The notes: generated by a model not told the origin, from the sequence alone. 64,000 nucleotides of DNA from Caldilineaceae bacterium (GCA_019637645.1 JAHBVH010000011.1:62001-126000), one strand, 5' to 3'. Numbered from the stretch's first letter, positions 26,236 through 35,996 are shown. Numbers and translations are program-made.

Positions 26236-27168
26236 ATGGCGGCAGCAACGGCTCCAGCCAAAGGGTGGCAACGACAGCGCATGACCAAGCAAGAGCGGCA
26301 TAACCAGATCCTGGGTCTGCTCTTTATTTCACCTTGGTTGATTGGATTCTTTACCTTGGCGCTCGTTCCGCTCATCATGTCGTTCTATTATAGCTTAACA
26401 CGCTATGACCTGATCGGGGAGCCCAGATTTATTGGGCTGGGCAACTATGAACGGCTCTTTACCAGCGATCCCGATTTTTGGATCGTGATCCAAAACACCT
26501 TTTACTATGTTCTCCTCGGGGTTCCCATCGGCACTTTTGTGGCTTTTCTGATTGCGAACCTGCTCAATGCGGATATTAAAGGTCGGGCGACCTTTCGTTC
26601 AATTATCTATATTCCCTCGATCGTCCCCGCGGTCTGCACGGCCATGGTTTGGCTCTTTCTGCTCAATACCCAATTCGGGGCCATCAATGGCGTGCTCAAA
26701 GCGTTGGAGTGGCCGACCATTCCCTTCCTTTCCAGCACGACACTTTCCAAACCAACTTTGGTGATGATCTATATCTGGGCGCAGGGCTCTGCGGTTGTGA
26801 TCTATTTGGCCGCGCTCCAAGATGTGCCGCGTTCGCTCTATGAAGCCGCGACGGTCGATGGGGCAAACGCCTGGCATAAATTCTGGAATGTGACGATTCC
26901 CCTCTGTACGCCGGTGATTCTCTTTAATACCGTGTTGGGCTTTATTGGGGCCTTCCAAGAGTTTACGCTACCGTGGCTCTTAACGGGTGGTGGGCCGGCC
27001 AAATCGACGGAACTCTATGTGATGAGTCTCTATCGCAATGCTTTTGTGCAGCTCAGTATGGGGAAAGCTTCTGCAATGGCGTGGATTCTGCTGGTGATCA
27101 TTGTCGTCTTTACAGGTATACTCTTTTCCACCTCGGGGCGCTGGGTGTACTACGGAGGTGAAAAATGA
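26236..27168 (+). CDS. Sugar ABC transporter permease (MalF/UgpA-like)
   Basis: 310 residues with AAGGAGAGG upstream of the ATG. Six hydrophobic segments after a positively charged N terminus; the EAA loop that binds the ATPase is EAATVDGANAWHKFWNVTIP near residue 205-224. It overlaps the next permease by four bases (ATGA). It imports a sugar together with the binding protein at 24724. Confidence 0.9.
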   Translation: MAAATAPAKGWQRQRMTKQERHNQILGLLFISPWLIGFFTLALVPLIMSFYYSLTRYDLIGEPRFIGLGNYERLFTSDPDFWIVIQNTFYYVLLGVPIGTFVAFLIANLLNADIKGRATFRSIIYIPSIVPAVCTAMVWLFLLNTQFGAINGVLKALEWPTIPFLSSTTLSKPTLVMIYIWAQGSAVVIYLAALQDVPRSLYEAATVDGANAWHKFWNVTIPLCTPVILFNTVLGFIGAFQEFTLPWLLTGGGPAKSTELYVMSLYRNAFVQLSMGKASAMAWILLVIIVVFTGILFSTSGRWVYYGGEK

Positions 27169-28076
27169 CCACGGCAAGTCAAACCGCACCACAAGCGGGG
27201 GTTACCGTGAATGCCGCACCGGTTTTATCACGGGCCGCGCGCTGGCTGTCAGTCGGCAAATATGCCCTGCTGCTCTTTCTCTCCTTTACCTGGCTTTTTC
27301 CCCTGTATTGGATGATCACCACCGCGTTGAAAGACGATTCACAGATTCGCACCGTGCCGCCAGTTTTGTTTCCTTCGCCCATGTATTGGGAAAACTTTGT
27401 GGGTGGTTGGCAGCGTTATGATTTCAATACGGCGGCCTTTAACTCGATCTTTCGCTTTGCCCTCCCCGTGGTTCTCCTCACTGTCGTTTCCTCGTTTATT
27501 GTTGCCTATGGCTTTTCCAAAATCCGCTGGCAGGGACGTGGATTCTTCTTTGGCATCTGTATCGCGACGATGATGCTGCCCTGGCAAGTCACGATGGTCC
27601 CCCTCTTTATCATCTTCAAAAATTTGGGGTGGATCGATAGCTACTTGCCGCTTGTCGTGCCTGCGCTGTTTGGTCATCCCTACTTTATCTTTTTACTACG
27701 CCAGTTCTTTATGACCATTCCCGAGGAACTTTCGGAAGCGGCTCGGCTCGAAGGGGCCAGCGAGTGGAGCATTCTCTGGCGTATTCTCCTCCCCCTCACC
27801 AAGCCAGCCTTGGCGGTCGTTGTGCTCTTTCGCTTTTTGTGGACCTGGAACGACTTTCTCGGCCCCCTGATCTACCTGCGCAATGAGTCCATGTATCCGC
27901 TGGCGTTGATGATCTACCGTCTCCAACAGACAGCCACCAGCATGGGCAATACGGCGCTCGCCTATCCTCACCTCATGGCCGTCAGTACCATTGTCGCACT
28001 CCCCATTATCATCATCTTCATTCTGGCCCAACGCAGCTTCATCGAAGGGATCAGCATGACGGGGCTGAAAGGGTAA
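27165..28076 (+). CDS. Sugar ABC transporter permease (MalG/UgpE-like)
   Basis: 303 residues. Six hydrophobic segments; the EAA loop is EAARLEGASEWSILWRILLP near residue 190-209. Short ribosome-site region AGGTGAAAA lies in the 3' end of the preceding gene, and the start overlaps that gene by four bases. It is the second permease of the CUT1 transporter. Confidence 0.9.
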   Translation: MTTASQTAPQAGVTVNAAPVLSRAARWLSVGKYALLLFLSFTWLFPLYWMITTALKDDSQIRTVPPVLFPSPMYWENFVGGWQRYDFNTAAFNSIFRFALPVVLLTVVSSFIVAYGFSKIRWQGRGFFFGICIATMMLPWQVTMVPLFIIFKNLGWIDSYLPLVVPALFGHPYFIFLLRQFFMTIPEELSEAARLEGASEWSILWRILLPLTKPALAVVVLFRFLWTWNDFLGPLIYLRNESMYPLALMIYRLQQTATSMGNTALAYPHLMAVSTIVALPIIIIFILAQRSFIEGISMTGLKG

Positions 28077-28077
28077 T

Positions 28078-28179
28078 AATAATCAATAATCAATGGCTAA
28101 TGATGAATAGTCAATGGATGACGCGCGTTCGGAAATCATCAATTGACAATTATGAATTAGCCATTGATTATTGATTATT
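28078..28179. repeat. 24-bp perfect inverted repeat between converging genes
   Basis: 28078-28101 is exactly the reverse complement of 28156-28179, with 54 bases between. The arms are built from repeated TTGATTATT-like blocks, and the middle carries further related words (ATGATGAATAGTCAATGG vs CATCAATTGACAATTATG). It lies between the permease stop and the membrane-gene stop. A bidirectional terminator or a MITE-like remnant are the alternatives. Confidence 0.7.
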
Positions 28180-28961
28180 CATTTTTCTTCCGTCCGCCAG
28201 CGTTGTACGAGAAACAGATGCCCCGCAGCCAGCAGACAGACCATTTCAATGGCATTCCACCAAAAGTGAACATCGAGCCGGATCGCGGTGGTTAGGCCAG
28301 GGATCTGGCGGAAAAAAGCGAGCTGATCGATCGAACAGCGGGCCAGCCAGCCATCGCGCCCGACAATCCCGGCCAAGCCTTGCGCGGTGACATTATCTAT
28401 GCCCAAAGCACGTAGTTCGCCAAGCACGGCCAGATAGCGGACGAAGAGATAGGTGTGCTCGACCGCATGAGCCACGGTGACAGCAAGCAGAACATAGGCC
28501 CAGAAATTACGCATGCCCCCCATGATCAAGGCCACGACCACCAACAAGATCAGCCAGTTCCAAACAAAGTGAACCCACTCCGCATTGGCTGGCGAGAGCA
28601 AGCCGCTCGACTGGCGCATGGGCCAATATAACAGATGATACTGTGCCCACTGGACCAGATGTTCAATGGTATGCAGCCCTTGGGTGGTCAGGACAATGCT
28701 TAGCAGCATCACCGTTGCCCCATAGCGCTGGTAATCCACGCGCCACTTCAGCACCCCCACGGGCAACAAGACCAAAAGCACCACAAAAGTCGCCATCCAC
28801 ACAGGGACGCGAAAGAACCAAGTACTCCACCAGCCCGCCACCAATCCCAGCCCCAATGACCACAAAACAGGACGCGTATAGCGCCCCGGATCCAATAAGC
28901 GTGCAAGGGGAAAGGAAAAGGTTGGCCCGGCCAAGGCCGCTTGGCCGACAAGTTGACTCAT
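28179..28961 (-). CDS. Polytopic membrane protein with paired HxxEH motifs, unknown function
   Basis: 260 residues, about six membrane segments. I do not recognise a family. Two motifs with the form H-[TA]-[IV]-E-H are visible within hydrophobic segments: LHTIEHLVQWAQYH near residue 95-108 and AHAVEHTYLFVRY near 164-176, plus DVHFWWNAIEM near 232. The spaced His and Glu residues inside the membrane look like a metal-ligand set. The gene overlaps the end of the FG-GAP lipoprotein gene by four bases (ATGA), so the two are co-translated. An inner-membrane metal protein is an inference. Confidence 0.6.
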   Translation of the reverse strand: MSQLVGQAALAGPTFSFPLARLLDPGRYTRPVLWSLGLGLVAGWWSTWFFRVPVWMATFVVLLVLLPVGVLKWRVDYQRYGATVMLLSIVLTTQGLHTIEHLVQWAQYHLLYWPMRQSSGLLSPANAEWVHFVWNWLILLVVVALIMGGMRNFWAYVLLAVTVAHAVEHTYLFVRYLAVLGELRALGIDNVTAQGLAGIVGRDGWLARCSIDQLAFFRQIPGLTTAIRLDVHFWWNAIEMVCLLAAGHLFLVQRWRTEEK

Positions 28962-30634
28962 CGTGTCACCTCCAACAAATGTCCAGGCGCTGGGGTCGCT
29001 AGTTGGGAAGTAGCGCCGTCAGGCCAACGAATCGTGAGCATTTCAACCGTTGCCGCCACCGGGAAACCAAAATGCACGCGTACGGGATCACCGGAAAGAT
29101 AGCCGCTAACCACCCGCACATCGCGTAATAAGGAGCCGCTACTCGTCTGTAGCTCCAGTTGTGCGCCAATGGCATAGGGGTTGCGGCTCGTAGGCCAGCG
29201 CAGCTCGACTTGCAGAGCGGCGCCACCACATAATTGGTTTTCAAAAACTTGCGCTGGCTGTCGCAAATTACTAACCACAATATCCAAGTCGCCGTCGTTG
29301 TCCAGGTCGGCCATGCTCATGCCACGGCCACTAGCCGTTGCCCCCAACTGCCAAGTAGGCATGGCCGCAAAGGTACCGTCCCCGCGATTGCGAAAGACCT
29401 GATTCTCTTCCACCAGTTCGCCAAAGGGCAGATGACGAAAGAGATTTTCCGCGATCATCCCATTGACTACATAGAGATCGAGAAAGCCATCGCTATCCAG
29501 GTCGCCAAATTTACTCGACCAGCTCCACCCCGTCGCATCCACCCCGCTGATGTTGCCCTGTTCCCGCCAGTTGCTGTTTGTCTGTGCCACTTGCAAAGTG
29601 TTAGCCATTACCTGTGGATCCCCCCATTCATGCTTGTGGTTGATCTCCAGTTCGGCAATCACCGGCAGCCAGGTTGCTAAATTGTAGGTCGAGGTATCAT
29701 AGGGATTCATATCGGTGGTATAAAAGGCCCAGTATCCCGTGTTGGTAATATCTCCCCACTCAATGCCCATGGTGCTATAGGAAGTTTTGTCAAAAGGTTT
29801 GGCTGGCTCCCACGCCCCCGCTTGCTGAAACCAGATCCGGTCTTGCAGGTCAAAATCGTTGGCCACCCAGATGTCTGGGCTGCGATCCCCGCTGAGATCG
29901 ACCAAGGCAATTGCCAGGGCTTGCGCTTTGGGCGTCAACGGCTGTGCGACAAAGCCATCGGCCTGCTGTTCATAAACGATAATACCCGCGCGGGCATCTG
30001 CTTCGGGATTTTCAAGCCCCTGTTGTTGGAGATCAATATTATACGAGCCCGTGACCAGATCCAGGTGGCCGTCACCCGTAAGGTCGGCCCAAGCCATGGC
30101 ATAGGCATAGCTATCAACCCCCGGCAGCGGCGTTTGGATAAAGCGCGTAGCCGCTTGGGCCACACCTTGGTTACGCCAATAGGAAAGCGTTTGCAAGCCA
30201 CGATGGGTAAAGACAAGGTCCAGCGCGCCATCACCATCAACATCCACGATGGCAGCGCTACGGGTAAAGCGGGCAGGCAAGGTCTCTACGGTGAAGCGCC
30301 ATTCGCCTTCATTCCAGAGAATCGCGCTTTCGCTGTCAATGCTCGCAAAGACAAGATCAAGATCGCCGTCACCATCCAGGTCGTTCACTGCCAAGCCTGC
30401 GCCATTGCTTTCATAGGTGTTGATCGCACGGAGCCGCGTACCCGTGGCAAAGGATAAGGTGTGGGTCACAAATTGATCGGTGCATGGCGCGGACGGTGCA
30501 AACGCGCGTTCGATGACCGTCACAGGAACGCGATCAAGCGTAGCCGGTAAAGCCGGGCGCGGTGTGGTGGTCTGAACACAGGCCGCCAATAAGCAAACAA
30601 GCGTACCCAGGAAGGCGATCGATTTCCGATACAT
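28958..30634 (-). CDS. FG-GAP/VCBS repeat lipoprotein with UnbV-type C terminus
   Basis: 558 residues from the ATG at 30634, giving signal MYRKSIAFLGTLVCLLAAC with a lipobox Cys at 19; longer in-frame starts to 30829 would place a hairpin repeat inside the coding region. At least six Ca-binding blades are visible, such as DLDGDGDLDLVF, DVDGDGALDLVF, DLTGDGHLDLVT and DLDNDGDLDIVV. The C-terminal IRWPDGATSQL fits the ASPIC/UnbV domain seen in CRTAC1-like proteins. It is a secreted, membrane-anchored beta-propeller, likely for adhesion or substrate binding. The His-rich membrane protein follows with a four-base overlap. Confidence 0.85.
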   Translation of the reverse strand: MYRKSIAFLGTLVCLLAACVQTTTPRPALPATLDRVPVTVIERAFAPSAPCTDQFVTHTLSFATGTRLRAINTYESNGAGLAVNDLDGDGDLDLVFASIDSESAILWNEGEWRFTVETLPARFTRSAAIVDVDGDGALDLVFTHRGLQTLSYWRNQGVAQAATRFIQTPLPGVDSYAYAMAWADLTGDGHLDLVTGSYNIDLQQQGLENPEADARAGIIVYEQQADGFVAQPLTPKAQALAIALVDLSGDRSPDIWVANDFDLQDRIWFQQAGAWEPAKPFDKTSYSTMGIEWGDITNTGYWAFYTTDMNPYDTSTYNLATWLPVIAELEINHKHEWGDPQVMANTLQVAQTNSNWREQGNISGVDATGWSWSSKFGDLDSDGFLDLYVVNGMIAENLFRHLPFGELVEENQVFRNRGDGTFAAMPTWQLGATASGRGMSMADLDNDGDLDIVVSNLRQPAQVFENQLCGGAALQVELRWPTSRNPYAIGAQLELQTSSGSLLRDVRVVSGYLSGDPVRVHFGFPVAATVEMLTIRWPDGATSQLATPAPGHLLEVTR

Positions 30635-30668
30635 ATGCAGCTCACAGAAATGCATAAAGTCGATTGCT

Positions 30669-30711
30669 CCCAAAGCTCTGTCCGGTTTGCGAAACTGGGC
30701 AGAGCTTTGGG
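30669..30711. repeat. Long hairpin upstream of the FG-GAP gene
   Basis: CCCAAAGCTCTG.CC and GG.CAGAGCTTTGGG pair with inner CGGTTT/AAACTG, 43 bases in all. It resembles the intergenic repeat family but its core (AGCTCTGTCCGG) differs. It lies in the leader of the minus-strand FG-GAP gene. Confidence 0.6.
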
Positions 30712-30799
30712 GTAATCCAGCAGATTTTTGGACAAGTTGTTGCGCGGTTTCAGGGCTAGTGGTCAGGGTCGTCGCCATGTAATCGCAGCGCCACTGCAC

Positions 30800-30829
30800 T
30801 TTACATATCGACACTCTCTCCTGTATCAT
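30800..30829 (+). promoter_or_regulatory. Candidate promoter for proB
   Basis: TTTACA at 30800-30805, 18-base spacer, TATCAT at 30824-30829, with the ProB start 59 bases after the -10 box. Confidence 0.4.
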
Positions 30830-30887
30830 ACCGTGTGAGAACTATTTTGTCAATGCAAGCTTTTTTGGGGTCTATTTCGGCAAAGTT

Positions 30888-31994
30888 ATGTACAAACGCA
30901 TCGTTGTTAAACTCGGCACTAGCATTCTAACCGGCGGCACGCGCAACTTGGACCATCCACGCATGGTGGAGTTGGTGCGGCAGTGCGCCGAGCTCTATCA
31001 CCAGGGTCATGATATTGTCGTCTGCACCTCCGGCGCGGTCGCCGTGGGGCGGGCCAGGTTAGGCTATCCCACCTTGCCGCCGACCATTGTCAGCAAACAG
31101 ATGTTAGCCGCGGTAGGCCAGAGTCGTTTAATGTTGACCTGGGAACGCTTTTTTGAGATCTATGGCATTCATGTAGGGCAGATTTTGCTCACCCGGGCCG
31201 ATGTGGAAAACCGCCACCGCTTTCTCAATGCGCGCGATGCCTTCTCCACCTTGCTCGAACACCGCATTGTCCCCATCGTCAACGAGAATGATGCCATTGC
31301 CACCGAGGAGATCAAGGTGGGTGACAATGACAATCTTTCGGCCTTGGTGACGACATTGGTCGGCGCGGATCTATTGCTGCTGCTCACCGATCAGCCCGGT
31401 CTTTTCACCGCGGACCCGCGCAAAGATCCCAACGCACAACTGATTCCCGAAGTCCATAAGATCGATGAAACCCTACGCAACCTAGCGGGCGGCAGCATCT
31501 CTGGCTTGGGCGTCGGCGGGATGTACACCAAGCTCCAGGCCGTCGATACAGCCCGCCGCGCCGGGGCCGATGTGATCATCACCTCGGGCCAACTGCCCAA
31601 CGTCATCCTCCGTGCGGCCAACGGCGAATCGCTGGGCACCCGGTTCCCCGCCGAAGGCAGCCGCTTGGATGGTCGCCGCCAGTGGATTGGGGCCGGGCCA
31701 AAGCCCGCTGGGAAACTCTACGTTGATGAAGGAGCCGTCCGCGCCATCTGTCAACAGGGCAAGAGTCTCCTTCCCGCGGGCATCCGGCGCGTCGAAGGCG
31801 AATTTCAACGGGGCGACACGGTGGTCATTCTCAGTGTGGATGGCCGGGAAGTGGCGCGGGGGCTCAGTGCCTATCATCACCAGGATATGGGGAAAATCGC
31901 GGGCAGCAAGTCACACCAGATCATTGAACGGCTGGGCTATGCCTATGGCGACGTGGCCGTTCACCGCAACGACATGATCTTGTTATCGGATTAA
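30888..31994 (+). CDS. proB: Glutamate 5-kinase
   Basis: 368 residues, typical length for the kinase plus C-terminal PUA domain. AAK-family motif [12 protein letters not shown] at residues 5-16, [15 protein letters not shown] near 46, [14 protein letters not shown] near 129, [15 protein letters not shown] [17 protein letters not shown] near 145-161, and [14 protein letters not shown] near 205. The PUA part spans about 275-365. Catalyses ATP-dependent phosphorylation of L-glutamate, the first step of proline synthesis. No proA follows, which is unusual; the next gene is an ECF ATPase. Confidence 0.95.
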   Translation: MYKRIVVKLGTSILTGGTRNLDHPRMVELVRQCAELYHQGHDIVVCTSGAVAVGRARLGYPTLPPTIVSKQMLAAVGQSRLMLTWERFFEIYGIHVGQILLTRADVENRHRFLNARDAFSTLLEHRIVPIVNENDAIATEEIKVGDNDNLSALVTTLVGADLLLLLTDQPGLFTADPRKDPNAQLIPEVHKIDETLRNLAGGSISGLGVGGMYTKLQAVDTARRAGADVIITSGQLPNVILRAANGESLGTRFPAEGSRLDGRRQWIGAGPKPAGKLYVDEGAVRAICQQGKSLLPAGIRRVEGEFQRGDTVVILSVDGREVARGLSAYHHQDMGKIAGSKSHQIIERLGYAYGDVAVHRNDMILLSD

Positions 31995-32108
31995 AGGCAA
32001 GCGCTATCAAGTTTTATACACCTGACAGCGCGCTGGTCGGGAACTACCCCGCCGTTCCCCGCAACGGGGAGTAGCCGCCCGGTCAAAGATCCCAGGGAAG
32101 CGATCCGC

Positions 32109-33896
32109 GTGGAACCAATCATTCGGCTTGAACAAGTAGAGCACATCTATAACCCCGGCACCCCGCAGGCTGTCCCGGCCCTGCGGAACCTTTCTCTCAC
32201 CATTCACCAAGGCGAATATGTAGTGATCCTGGGCCATAATGGCTCGGGCAAATCGACCTTGGCCCGCCATCTCAATGGGTTGCTCCTGCCGACGCAAGGC
32301 GACGTGTGGGTCAAAGCGTGGAACACCAAAGACAAGCAAGCGTTACGCGCCATTCGCGCGACGGTGGGGATGGTCTTTCAAACGCCCGACAACCAGATTG
32401 TGGCAACCATTGTCGAGGAAGATGTTGCCTTTGGACCCGAGAATCTTGCAGTGCCCCCGGCAGAGATGAGCAAGCGGGTCCAGTGGTCGCTGGAACAGGT
32501 GGATATGTGGGCCTTTCGCCATCGTGCGCCCCATCTTCTCTCGGGCGGCCAGAAACAGCGCATCTGTATTGCGGGCGTCCTAGCCATGCAGCCCGACGTG
32601 CTCGTCCTCGACGAATCGACCGCCATGCTCGATCCGCGCGGGCGTGAAGAAGTGCTCGCCGTGGCCCATCGGCTCCATCGGGAGCAAGGCGTGACCGTCG
32701 TCGCGATCACCCATTTCATGCAAGAGGCCGTCGCTGCGGATCGGGTAATCGTTATGGCCGACGGCCAGATCGTGCTGCAAGGGACGCCACGCGAACTGTT
32801 TCGCCAGGCCGATCAATTGCGCGCGCTGCAGCTCGATATTCCCCCGATCACCGAACTTGCCCTAGCGCTACACGAACAGATTCCAACCTTCCCCCCCGAC
32901 CTCCTCACGCCCGCAGAATTTGTTACAGCCGTCCAACAACACCGTCCCGCCCCAATCTCCACTCCCCACTCCCCAGTCTCCGATCTCCAGTCTCCAGCCT
33001 CCACTCCTCCCCTCATCGCCCTCACCCACGTTGTCCATGACTACATGCGCGATACGCCGCTCCAAGTGCGGGCGCTCCATGACATCGACTTGACCGTCCA
33101 TCGGGGCGAGATTGTAGGGCTGATTGGGCACACCGGTTCCGGCAAATCGACGGTGATCCAGCACATGAATGGCCTATTACGTCCCCATGCCGGCCAAGTG
33201 GTGATCCTAGGCCAAGATGTGAACGACCGCGGCGTCGATCTGCGTGCGCTGCGCCAGCGCGTGGGCTTGGTCTTTCAATTTCCCGAGGCCCAACTCTTTG
33301 AACGCTATGTCGGTGATGATATCGCTTATGGTCCGCGCAACCTCAAGCTCAGCCGCGAGGAAGTGCGGGCCCGCGTGCAACGGGCCATGACCGCGGTCGG
33401 GCTGGACTTCACAGAATTTAAGGATCGTATGACCTTTAGCCTGAGCGGTGGTCAGAAGCGCCGGGTGGCGCTAGCCGGCGTCTTGGCGTTGGAACCCGCG
33501 GTTTTGATCTTGGATGAGCCAACCGCAGGGCTAGACCCAGCGGGCCGCCAACAGCTCATGGATGCGCTGCTTGCCTTGCATCGCCAAGGGACAACCTTGG
33601 TGCTCATCTCCCACAATATGGAGGAAATGGCGGCCATTTGCCATCGCCTGTATCTCCTGGCCGATGGTCGCACGGCCCTAAGCGGAACCCCGGCCCAAAT
33701 TTTTGCCGAGCTTGCGCGGATTCAAACATTGGGGATCAATGCACCTGCCGTCACCCTGCTCTTCGATCAACTCGCCAAAGCCGACATCCTGACCACGACC
33801 CACACAATTTACACCCAGGCGCAGGCGCTGCAAACCTTACAACAGCACCTGCGCCCCGCGGCGACACGGGAAGAGGGACCAGCGCGAACTTCGTGA
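32109..33896 (+). CDS. Fused energy-coupling factor ATPase, EcfA1-EcfA2
   Basis: 595 residues with a GTG start after AGGGAAG. Two complete ABC ATPase domains: Walker A GHNGSGKST near 42-50 and GHTGSGKST near 340-348; signatures LLSGGQKQR and SLSGGQKRR; Walker B VLVLDESTAMLD and VLILDEPTAGLD. The first half has DEST with Ser instead of Pro but keeps Glu. Each domain is of the EcfA/CbiO type. The linker at about 265-305 is proline-rich. Most ECF systems have two separate ATPases, here fused, as also found in other Chloroflexota. It powers the transporter with EcfT and the S component downstream. Confidence 0.9.
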   Translation: MEPIIRLEQVEHIYNPGTPQAVPALRNLSLTIHQGEYVVILGHNGSGKSTLARHLNGLLLPTQGDVWVKAWNTKDKQALRAIRATVGMVFQTPDNQIVATIVEEDVAFGPENLAVPPAEMSKRVQWSLEQVDMWAFRHRAPHLLSGGQKQRICIAGVLAMQPDVLVLDESTAMLDPRGREEVLAVAHRLHREQGVTVVAITHFMQEAVAADRVIVMADGQIVLQGTPRELFRQADQLRALQLDIPPITELALALHEQIPTFPPDLLTPAEFVTAVQQHRPAPISTPHSPVSDLQSPASTPPLIALTHVVHDYMRDTPLQVRALHDIDLTVHRGEIVGLIGHTGSGKSTVIQHMNGLLRPHAGQVVILGQDVNDRGVDLRALRQRVGLVFQFPEAQLFERYVGDDIAYGPRNLKLSREEVRARVQRAMTAVGLDFTEFKDRMTFSLSGGQKRRVALAGVLALEPAVLILDEPTAGLDPAGRQQLMDALLALHRQGTTLVLISHNMEEMAAICHRLYLLADGRTALSGTPAQIFAELARIQTLGINAPAVTLLFDQLAKADILTTTHTIYTQAQALQTLQQHLRPAATREEGPARTS

Positions 33897-34176
33897 TTGC
33901 GTCCGCATCAATCCGGCGGCGCCAGAATAGAAGCTGGTAGCGCGCACGGGTCAACTGATGGTACAATGCTGCACGCAAAAGGATTTCCATTGTCCTTGGC
34001 TGTCCCCGCGTTATCGACATTCCCCATCAGGTGGACGGATGACGAATGGGTAAGCCTAACCGGGATCAAGCTCACCACCCGCCTGATGCGGTGGCCTTCA
34101 GCCGTGATCCCGGTATTCAAGCAGAAGCGATAGAAGATTGACCACAAGGATTGTGACCACGAGGATTGTGACCACC
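33897..34176. other. Intergenic spacer in the ECF operon
   Basis: No gene supported. It ends with a short direct repeat, ATTGTGACCACGAGG-like, at 34140-34176, lying just before the peptidase start. An in-frame TTG at 34138 would translate that repeat as TTRIVTTRIVTT, which is probably not coding. Confidence 0.4.
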
Positions 34177-35154
34177 ATGTATAATGCGCTGACCGATGTG
34201 CCTGGGATCACGGTTGGTCATTGGACCGATGTAACCGCAGCCACGGGCTGTACCGTGATCTTATGTCCCACCGGGGCTACGGCTGGAATTGATGTTCGGG
34301 GGGGTGCGCCAGGGAGCCGCGAAACCGATCTGCTCGACCCAACTTGCACGGTTGACAAAGTTCATGCCCTTTGCCTAGCCGGTGGAAGTGCCTTTGGCCT
34401 GGCCGCGGCCGACGGCGTTATGCGCTGGTTAGAAGAACAGGGCCATGGCTTTGATGTGCGCGTGGCGCGGGTGCCCATTGTCCCCAGCGCGGTTATTTTT
34501 GATCTCGCCCTCGGCCGCGCCGATCGCCGGCCCGACGCGACCGCGGGCTATGCGGCTTGTGTGGCAGCAACGAACGGGCCTCTAGCCGAAGGCAACGTGG
34601 GCGCGGGTACGGGGGCCACGGTCGGCAAGATGTTGGGCTATCAACAGGGCATGAAAGGCGGCTTGGGCACGGCCAGCCATCAACTCGACAATGGGGTGAT
34701 CGTGGCGGCCTTGGCCGTTGTCAACGCGGCCGGTGACATTGTTGATCCACGAACGGGCCAACTAGTAGCGGGCGCACGCCGCGCCGACGGCACCGGCTTT
34801 GCCGATATTACGGCCACCTTTGCCGGTGGAGCCATGACCCAACGCGACAGTTGGGGGTTGCGCAATACCACCTTGGGCGTGGTTGCTACCAATGTAGCGT
34901 TGAACAAGAGCAGCGCCACCAAGTTTGCCCAGATGGCACAGACCGGTCTGCCGCGCGCGATCCGGCCTGTCCATACGCCGGTCGATGGCGATATCGTCTT
35001 TGGCCTTTCGCTCGGGGAGCAGCAGGGCGATCTCAATGTGATCGGTGCGGTCGCGGCGGATCTCCTGAGCATGGCCATTGTCCGCGCGGTGCTGGCTGCC
35101 GAAACCTTGTATGGTATGCCCGCCGCCCAAGATTGGTCCCAGGGATTGGCCTAA
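34177..35154 (+). CDS. P1 family (DmpA/S58) peptidase
   Basis: 325 residues from the ATG at 34177. Family signature LTDVPGITVGHWTD (about 4-17), CLAGGSAFGLAAADGVMRWLEE near 67-88, EGNVGAGTGATVGKML near 142-157 and KGGLGTASHQLDNGVIV near 161-177. The N-T-T-L-G at residues 230-234 fits the place where family members self-cleave to expose an N-terminal nucleophile (Thr231). The family cleaves N-terminal residues from short or beta-peptides, or nylon oligomers. It lies between the ECF ATPase and EcfT genes; its stop TAA overlaps the EcfT ATG (TAATG). A salvage peptidase that frees the transported compound is possible. Confidence 0.85.
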   Translation: MYNALTDVPGITVGHWTDVTAATGCTVILCPTGATAGIDVRGGAPGSRETDLLDPTCTVDKVHALCLAGGSAFGLAAADGVMRWLEEQGHGFDVRVARVPIVPSAVIFDLALGRADRRPDATAGYAACVAATNGPLAEGNVGAGTGATVGKMLGYQQGMKGGLGTASHQLDNGVIVAALAVVNAAGDIVDPRTGQLVAGARRADGTGFADITATFAGGAMTQRDSWGLRNTTLGVVATNVALNKSSATKFAQMAQTGLPRAIRPVHTPVDGDIVFGLSLGEQQGDLNVIGAVAADLLSMAIVRAVLAAETLYGMPAAQDWSQGLA

Positions 35155-35996
35155 TGGAATTTGAGCTGCTGCGCAACGTCACCATTGGGCAATATATTCC
35201 GACGGACTCGGTCGTCCACCGGTTAGATCCGCGGGCCAAAATTCTGGCGGCCCTCCTATTTGGCATGGCCCTTTCAGTCGCGAGCCAGCTACTCCCCCAG
35301 TTGATCCTACTTACGTTGCTACTGCTGTTGACCCGCCTGGCGGGCCTCAAGATTCGTTATGTCTTGCGGGGGCTGCTGCCGAGCATGCGTGCCCTCCTCT
35401 TCTTATTTATTATCCAGCTCCTGTTTCAGGGCTGGCGTGAACCCAGTGGCCAGGTCTTTATCGAGTGGCATTGGCTGCGGATTACGGAGCATAGCCTGCG
35501 CATGGTCGGCCTAGGGGTGCTCCGTGTGATCGAATTTTTTGTTTTACTCAGCCTATTGACGCTAACAACACCAGCAACGCAGTTAACCCATGGCCTGGAA
35601 ACGCTGCTAAGTCCCTTACGCCGGATTGGGCTCCCCGTTCATGAAATTGCCCTCATGAATATGATCGCGCTGCGTTTTATTCCCACCTTGGCCGAAGAAC
35701 TTGAGCAGATCATGAAGGCCCAAGCCAGCCGTGGCGGTGCGATTGGGCAGGCGCGGTGGTGGCGCCCCGATCAAATGGCGCGCGAGCGGCTGCCGCTGAT
35801 CGTACCGCTCTTTCTCACGGCGCTGCGGCGTTCGGAAGAGTTGATTGTGGCGATGGAAGCCCGCAACTACAGTAGTGGCATCCAACGAACCCGCTTTGCC
35901 CAACTCAGTTGGCACACGCTAGATACCTTGGCCCTTCTGCTCATGCTGTCTATCTACTTGCTGGCCTGGCAGTTGCCCTGGTCGGCGCTCTTCTAA
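35154..35996 (+). CDS. Energy-coupling factor transmembrane protein EcfT
   Basis: 280 residues from the TAATG start at 35154; a far longer frame overlapping the peptidase is not coding. Four to six hydrophobic segments, N-terminal HRLDPRAKILAALLFGMAL (the conserved P-x-x-K motif), and two Ala-Arg-Gly-type coupling motifs: MKAQASRGG near 192 and VAMEARNYSSG near 231, which contact the ATPases. With the ATPase fusion and S component it makes a complete group I ECF transporter. Confidence 0.9.
   Translation: MEFELLRNVTIGQYIPTDSVVHRLDPRAKILAALLFGMALSVASQLLPQLILLTLLLLLTRLAGLKIRYVLRGLLPSMRALLFLFIIQLLFQGWREPSGQVFIEWHWLRITEHSLRMVGLGVLRVIEFFVLLSLLTLTTPATQLTHGLETLLSPLRRIGLPVHEIALMNMIALRFIPTLAEELEQIMKAQASRGGAIGQARWWRPDQMARERLPLIVPLFLTALRRSEELIVAMEARNYSSGIQRTRFAQLSWHTLDTLALLLMLSIYLLAWQLPWSALF

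Noticed and set aside
34138..34176. Upstream TTG start of the P1 peptidase
   Set aside because: The extra residues are encoded by a direct repeat (TTRIVTTRIVTT), and the ATG at 34177 starts the family-conserved N terminus.
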